Part shown: positions 49,333-53,178 of the stretch, one piece after another
Position numbering within the stretch: position 1 is the first letter of the stretch
Layout: every line of letters begins with the position of its first letter
Assembly: GCA_034190085.1 (NCBI GenBank)
Contig: JAXHTS010000074.1
Span: forward strand, 1-53,178
DNA length: 53,178 bases
Source of the DNA: Spirochaetota bacterium
GTDB lineage: Bacteria > Spirochaetota > UBA4802 > JAFGDQ01
Reading direction: 5' to 3'
The notes under the pieces: model-generated
Databases searched by the model: none
What the model saw: only the letters and a program-made list of their open reading frames with translations
What the model was told of the DNA's origin: nothing
Program-made: the position numbers and the translations under genes

Positions 49333-51055
49333 AGTAGGAATTCTTCATATATTGATGATTTTGATACCTTAATGGATTTAGAGCGATCTGACTCACCCTC
49401 TTTACACTCTTAACTACTAAATTTTTCTTTAATTTAAGGACATAAATACCGATAGTAAATTTGGTCCTCTTTTTTTTCCATTTCCAATAATATACATATC
49501 TCTTTTTCTTTTTGGAATATTTTTTTACCTTTACCCTTTTATATCTATAAGAATTTCTAAAGGATTTAAGGAGCTTCTTCTCAACTTGTGGGCTGGGGGA
49601 GAGGGCTTTTTGTATAGCTTCTCTTAAACTCTGCTTTTTTTCAATAGCAAGTATAATAGGGGTAGTCCGGGAGGCTTTATTAATATCAAGAGATGTTACG
49701 ATGTTTCCTTGCCTCCCCTTCTTTGAAGTTTTCGAATCCTCTCCCTTTAACAGGTTGTTGATTATATTCGCATATTCTTCATTATAGCTAACAAAAATAG
49801 GTCTCTCCCTGAAGAGTCTGATTGCCTTTTTTAGATACCTAACCCCATGTTTTTTGGCTTTAATGAGCCGTTTACCTCTTTTATAATATTTTTCTGCTTT
49901 AATAAGGCAACCCTTGATTTTTTTATATGGCTTAACAAGCTCTCTATATTTTGATCTGTTATATTTCCTCTCAATGACTTTAATAGTTGATACTGCCTTT
50001 TGGGTATCACAATTTTGAATATAGAAGATTGCAATTCTGGAGAGTTTAAGCAGTGTTATTTTATCTGTAGATATGTCGTTAATTTTCTTAATCTTTTTAC
50101 CCGAGATATCAATGCCAAAGATCTCTCTAACGCTCTCAAGAAAAGCCTTATATTGAGATTCTGCGATCTTTTCTTGATATTCAGGATTCCTCAATCTTGC
50201 TTCATCCTTTGGATTTGATATAAATCCGCATTCGAAAATAAGGGAGATAGGAAAATCAACAAAATAGCTAAATCTATCATCAGCGACAGTGCCGAATTCC
50301 CATGTGTTTGGCTTCAAACCATGAGAGATGAGTCTTTTTTTTAGTTTGGATGCATACTTTTTTGAAAATCCGGTAACATCATACTTATTATAGAGGGTTA
50401 GGAAGCCATGATGTGAACTTCTTTTATATGTAAGATATTTATACCCGTTCTCGCCATGAGTAATATGAATTCCAGGCATATCAACCTGACCGCTTGCTTT
50501 GAATAGGCTGGAAATATTATTTAGATGTACGCTAATGATCATGAATGCTTTTTCTTTGTTTGCTGTTTTCACTGTTTCAGAAAAGCGAATATTCTTATAA
50601 ACATCACTCTCTTCCTTCATAACTCCCAGAAAATCATTTGTAGATTTAATATCTAAATATCTGTTATCAGAAAGATATTTATACAGCTTTCTGGAAATCA
50701 TAATCGAGTACATCTCCTCCGTAAGGCCAGTGCAGCTTATTCTTCCTGTGGCTTCTCCTTCCCATCTCCCATCTGCCAGCTTTCCATGTGCTGGATCAAA
50801 GAAGATGGTTATTTTATCCCCCTTTAATAAATTCAAGTATAGATCTCCATAGATATCATCAATCTGATTCAATATTTCCATAAGAATTTTCTGATTCTTT
50901 ATGCTTGTCTCTTTCTGCAATATAGAATTGATAACCTCAGGTTGAAATCTGTAGCCGTAACTATTGGTGGTGTTGTCAGAGGAGTTTGCGGTTAATGTTG
51001 AATAAGTAATAATAAACAAAAACAACAATATATGAATATATAGTTTTAATTTCAT
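49301..51055 (-). CDS. N-acetylmuramoyl-L-alanine amidase (Amidase_3), long form
   Basis: 584 residues. The signal peptide runs to about residue 23 (TLTANS). The Amidase_3 zinc fold is at about residues 80-320: H90 in FFDPAHG, the acidic GEATG segment, His in ISVHLNN (about 175) and the catalytic Glu in LIFECGFISNPKDEARL. The enzyme should cut the amide between MurNAc and the stem peptide in the periplasm. The 260-residue C-terminal part is very basic (KKYSKKKKRYVYYWKWKKKR) with a helical stretch before it, and probably binds the anionic wall or membrane. The stop lies inside the radical SAM gene. Confidence 0.88.
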   Translation of the reverse strand: MKLKLYIHILLFLFIITYSTLTANSSDNTTNSYGYRFQPEVINSILQKETSIKNQKILMEILNQIDDIYGDLYLNLLKGDKITIFFDPAHGKLADGRWEGEATGRISCTGLTEEMYSIMISRKLYKYLSDNRYLDIKSTNDFLGVMKEESDVYKNIRFSETVKTANKEKAFMIISVHLNNISSLFKASGQVDMPGIHITHGENGYKYLTYKRSSHHGFLTLYNKYDVTGFSKKYASKLKKRLISHGLKPNTWEFGTVADDRFSYFVDFPISLIFECGFISNPKDEARLRNPEYQEKIAESQYKAFLESVREIFGIDISGKKIKKINDISTDKITLLKLSRIAIFYIQNCDTQKAVSTIKVIERKYNRSKYRELVKPYKKIKGCLIKAEKYYKRGKRLIKAKKHGVRYLKKAIRLFRERPIFVSYNEEYANIINNLLKGEDSKTSKKGRQGNIVTSLDINKASRTTPIILAIEKKQSLREAIQKALSPSPQVEKKLLKSFRNSYRYKRVKVKKYSKKKKRYVYYWKWKKKRTKFTIGIYVLKLKKNLVVKSVKRVSQIALNPLRYQNHQYMKNSYFAFQEKHKSL

Positions 51056-51425
51056 CTTATTATATTTATCGAAATATTTTTTTCTAAATTAAGTATAATG
51101 ATATTTATCAACTTTTCAATAAAAATATTGATGAATAGTCATTAAATTATTGCTTTTTATTTATATATGAACGATACTTAATAACAGCTTGTGAATACGT
51201 GAGAGTAACCTGTTATATGAAGTGTAATTATTCATACTCTTCAATAACGTGTCACTCTTGTCAATAGGCAATCACCCTAAAATGCAGATCTGATTACCAA
51301 TGGATGAGTTAAAAGATATTATTCCCACCTGAGGGAGAAGAGAATCTAAACACTATATTTGTCTATTAGTCGACTATTGCTTATCATAAATTAAATCTCA
51401 ATACAATAGATTTTATGAGGCTAAA
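51056..51425. other. Divergent intergenic region, no gene seen
   Basis: About 370 AT-rich bases between the minus-strand amidase and the plus-strand PilZ gene. Promoters for both should lie here but none stands out. No repeat or structured element was found. Confidence 0.4.
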
Positions 51426-51983
51426 ATGAAAAAAGATATTAAGTATGAGGAATTGTCTCAGGAAATAAAGAAAGAGATTAATAAATATTATAATATTGAA
51501 AAGGAAAAGAATAGTAAACTGGACTTTGGGAATGCAATGGTAGATTGGTTTAATGATCAGTTTGATCAATGGATAACCAAGAAGTACAATAAAAACAAAA
51601 ACAGCAATCAAAGGCAGCATTATCGACTGGATATTGAACTCCCTGTTAGAATAGTTGAGACACTTATTGAATCCTCATCAGAGGAGCGTGATGCAATTGG
51701 GTTTGTTGGCACAATATTAAACATCAGCAAGGGTGGTTTATACTTCAAATCAGATTATCCCTTTGAGAGTTCGAGCATAATAATGGTACAAATTGACTTA
51801 TCCGAGATAGATAAGGAGCTAAATGATATTGAGGCTCTTGCAATGGTTGTACGATCTGAAAAACTGAAATTAAATAATACATATGGAATAGGAGTGATGT
51901 TTAGCAGCATATATGATGAGCATAAGGAAAATCTTGATCTATTTATTTTTAAAAACGTAGCGTATCATATCTATCCGCACTGA
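51426..51983 (+). CDS. PilZ-domain protein (predicted c-di-GMP receptor)
   Basis: 185 residues. The C-terminal 120 residues are a PilZ domain with both c-di-GMP-binding motifs intact: RxxxR as R63-QHY-R67 and NxSxxG as N99-I-S101-KG-G104. The N-terminal 55 residues are charged and helical (KYEELSQEIKKEINKYY) with a WFNDQFDQW segment, perhaps a dimerisation or partner-binding helix. The protein is cytoplasmic. TGAGG lies before the ATG. No diguanylate cyclase or motility gene is in the window, so the controlled process is unknown. Confidence 0.88.
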   Translation: MKKDIKYEELSQEIKKEINKYYNIEKEKNSKLDFGNAMVDWFNDQFDQWITKKYNKNKNSNQRQHYRLDIELPVRIVETLIESSSEERDAIGFVGTILNISKGGLYFKSDYPFESSSIIMVQIDLSEIDKELNDIEALAMVVRSEKLKLNNTYGIGVMFSSIYDEHKENLDLFIFKNVAYHIYPH

Positions 51984-52035
51984 GAAATATATTAACAACA
52001 TTGCCAAGTTGTAATCTGCATATAATCGTGAGGTT

Positions 52036-52512
52036 CTATCTCCTTACAGATAAATCATCAACAAACTGCTTTATGTCTGTTTTTTCTACCTCAAAAAAAT
52101 ATATATTGCTCCCCTTGGTCTCCCTAGTCTCCTGCCTTAAGGTGCCATACTGATTTATCATATTCAGGAGTTTAGCATTAACATTTCGACCGATTATTCT
52201 ATTCTTTGATGTCAGGTAATGGCGAAGCGAACTGAGCGCCCTTCTCTTAGCCCTATTCTCAATTGCATTTGAGTCAGGATCTTGATCTCCCTTGGGTTCT
52301 ATAATGATTATTCTAAATAAATCCCTGGAGATAAAACCCTCACTTTGGTAATCCCTAGGGGAAGCATATTCTTTTTCTAAGCGATTCTGATGAGAATCAT
52401 CCCCTTCTTTTTTCACTCCCTTAAGGCATGAAATGCTGCAAAGGGATATACCTAAAAAGGTCAATAGCGCTCTTTTAGAGCAGTATAATATTTTATTGAT
52501 TCCCTTTTTCAT
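52036..52512 (-). CDS. Small predicted lipoprotein, member 2 of a tandem pair
   Basis: 158 residues. C29 in LCSISC is the predicted lipidation site (C25 is less likely). The mature part has a YQSEGFISRDLFRIIIIEP strand region, then a helix-rich region (AIENRAKRRALSSLRHYL) and an EVEKTDIKQFVDDLS end. It is similar to the gene just upstream (YKTDGFLDYDHYQVIING, then VERRESALANAK), so the two arose by duplication. The arrangement resembles LPP20/FlgT-like small lipoproteins but is not conclusive. Its start overlaps the upstream gene's end by 20 bases, so translation is likely coupled. Confidence 0.7.
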   Translation of the reverse strand: MKKGINKILYCSKRALLTFLGISLCSISCLKGVKKEGDDSHQNRLEKEYASPRDYQSEGFISRDLFRIIIIEPKGDQDPDSNAIENRAKRRALSSLRHYLTSKNRIIGRNVNAKLLNMINQYGTLRQETRETKGSNIYFFEVEKTDIKQFVDDLSVRR

Positions 52513-53002
52513 CCTTCAGATGAAATTGTACTTTAATGGACTTAATTTCCTTATAGAGATTGTCTTTAAAGATTCTATAAACAATGACAACTGAGTTGTC
52601 TTCATCGTAATACTCAAAGGCAATATATCCAAAGTCTAAATATTTCAGCAACTTTACATATAGGATATCCTTAACTTCACCTATATTCAATACATGTTTT
52701 GTGCTATTTATCTTTAATTGCTGAAATTGATATTTTAAGATAAAATTAGTTAGCTTTGTAATTATGACATTATGCATCTGGCTTTTGGCATTTGCGAGAG
52801 CACTCTCTCTTCTCTCAACTAATCCAACATCTTTTTCATTAGGGAAACCATTAATAATCACCTGATAATGATCATAATCCAGAAATCCATCTGTTTTATA
52901 ATCCTTTAACAGCATGTTAGTATCATAAACCTTGAGTGTGCATGATAGGTTTATCAGACCGATGATAAGCGCTATACTAATAAACTTGCTCGATTTCTGC
53001 AT
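52493..53002 (-). CDS. Small predicted lipoprotein, member 1 of a tandem pair
   Basis: 169 residues from the ATG at 53002. The open frame extends to 53101, but only the later Met gives a lipoprotein signal (KSSKFISIALIIGLINLSC, C21). The mature part has a LLKDYKTDGFLDYDHYQVII motif shared with the next gene, a helical VERRESALANAKSQMHN segment and a beta-rich end (YIAFEYYDEDNSVVIVYRIF). It is not recognised as a named family. It is probably outer-membrane anchored and works with its downstream paralogue. No strong Shine-Dalgarno is visible. Confidence 0.65.
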   Translation of the reverse strand: MQKSSKFISIALIIGLINLSCTLKVYDTNMLLKDYKTDGFLDYDHYQVIINGFPNEKDVGLVERRESALANAKSQMHNVIITKLTNFILKYQFQQLKINSTKHVLNIGEVKDILYVKLLKYLDFGYIAFEYYDEDNSVVIVYRIFKDNLYKEIKSIKVQFHLKDEKGNQ

Positions 53003-53119
53003 GCATTTATTCTGAATTGAGTTATCAAGCCACCTTAGCTGTTTGTAATATATTGCTTTACTTATAAAATATTCAAGATTAGCAAAATCGCCGCAATGCA
53101 TTCAAGGATTCGGGGATTT

Positions 53120-53178
53120 AAGTGAGAATGCAGGGTACGATCGTAGTGGCGGGCGGGCGGGAGGCGAGGAGGGAGGAG
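53120..53178. other. GC-rich low-complexity end of the window
   Basis: The last 40 or so bases are built from GGCGGGC and GGAGG-type units, unlike the AT-rich rest. There is no gene. It looks like an assembly or library artefact at a contig end, or a short foreign tail. Confidence 0.5.

Overview
The window is AT-rich bacterial DNA with about 28 intact protein genes, most of them with clear Shine-Dalgarno sites. I see no rRNA, tRNA or CRISPR array. At least eight genes encode predicted lipoproteins, several with a relaxed lipobox (for example LPQC, LVHC, ITIAC). Together with FecR-type and giant repeat-bearing envelope proteins this suggests a Gram-negative, free-living spirochaete-like lineage (Spirochaetota). 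A deltaproteobacterium-like host cannot be excluded, and no ribosomal or other marker gene is present to settle it. The window starts inside an IS630-family gene and ends in a short GC-rich low-complexity tail, so both ends look like contig ends.

Layout. 1-318: 5' part of an IS630 transposase. 812-5577: a ZU5/Ig-type surface protein, a metallo-beta-lactamase-fold hydrolase, a nitrilase-type amidohydrolase and a PPP-like phosphoesterase, all on +. 5889-11027: minus-strand MmgE/PrpD, MAPEG, TPR/Mrr-like and CaiB/BaiF genes. 11337-14782: SIMPL protein, an IspH fused to a UbiA-like membrane domain, and a SRAP (YedK/HMCES) protein. 14905-20523: five minus-strand genes (second MmgE/PrpD, enoyl-CoA hydratase-like, alpha/beta hydrolase, two SDRs) that look like a CoA-ester catabolic cluster. 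20905-28907: two small lipoproteins facing a 1851-residue Ig/PKD/propeller lipoprotein and an outer-membrane barrel. 29272-32734: Nudix hydrolase, MFS transporter and a lipoprotein-form ElbB.

32956-45451 is the most striking part. It holds four co-directional envelope genes, the first three overlapping: an AsmA/YdbH-like protein, a lipoprotein with a YdbL-type DUF1318 domain, a 2640-residue lipoprotein (TolB-type propeller, TPRs and two degenerate CHAT domains), and a FecR-domain protein. I infer a lipid or envelope-spanning module with a large scaffold/sensor lipoprotein.

45707-48239 is a scar: an IS630 transposase with a nonsense codon, an IS1182-like element (18-bp ends, four in-frame stops, apparent internal deletion) and the frameshifted start of a GDP-mannose 4,6-dehydratase gene cut off at the IS end. 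After it come a TIGR01212 radical SAM protein overlapping an N-acetylmuramoyl-L-alanine amidase, a PilZ protein, and two tandem related lipoproteins.

Working together: the 5.9-11.0 kb and 14.9-20.5 kb genes could activate, hydrate/dehydrate and oxidise an acyl-CoA substrate, which the sequence does not identify. The 20.9-28.9 kb and 33-53 kb genes are mostly envelope and surface functions.
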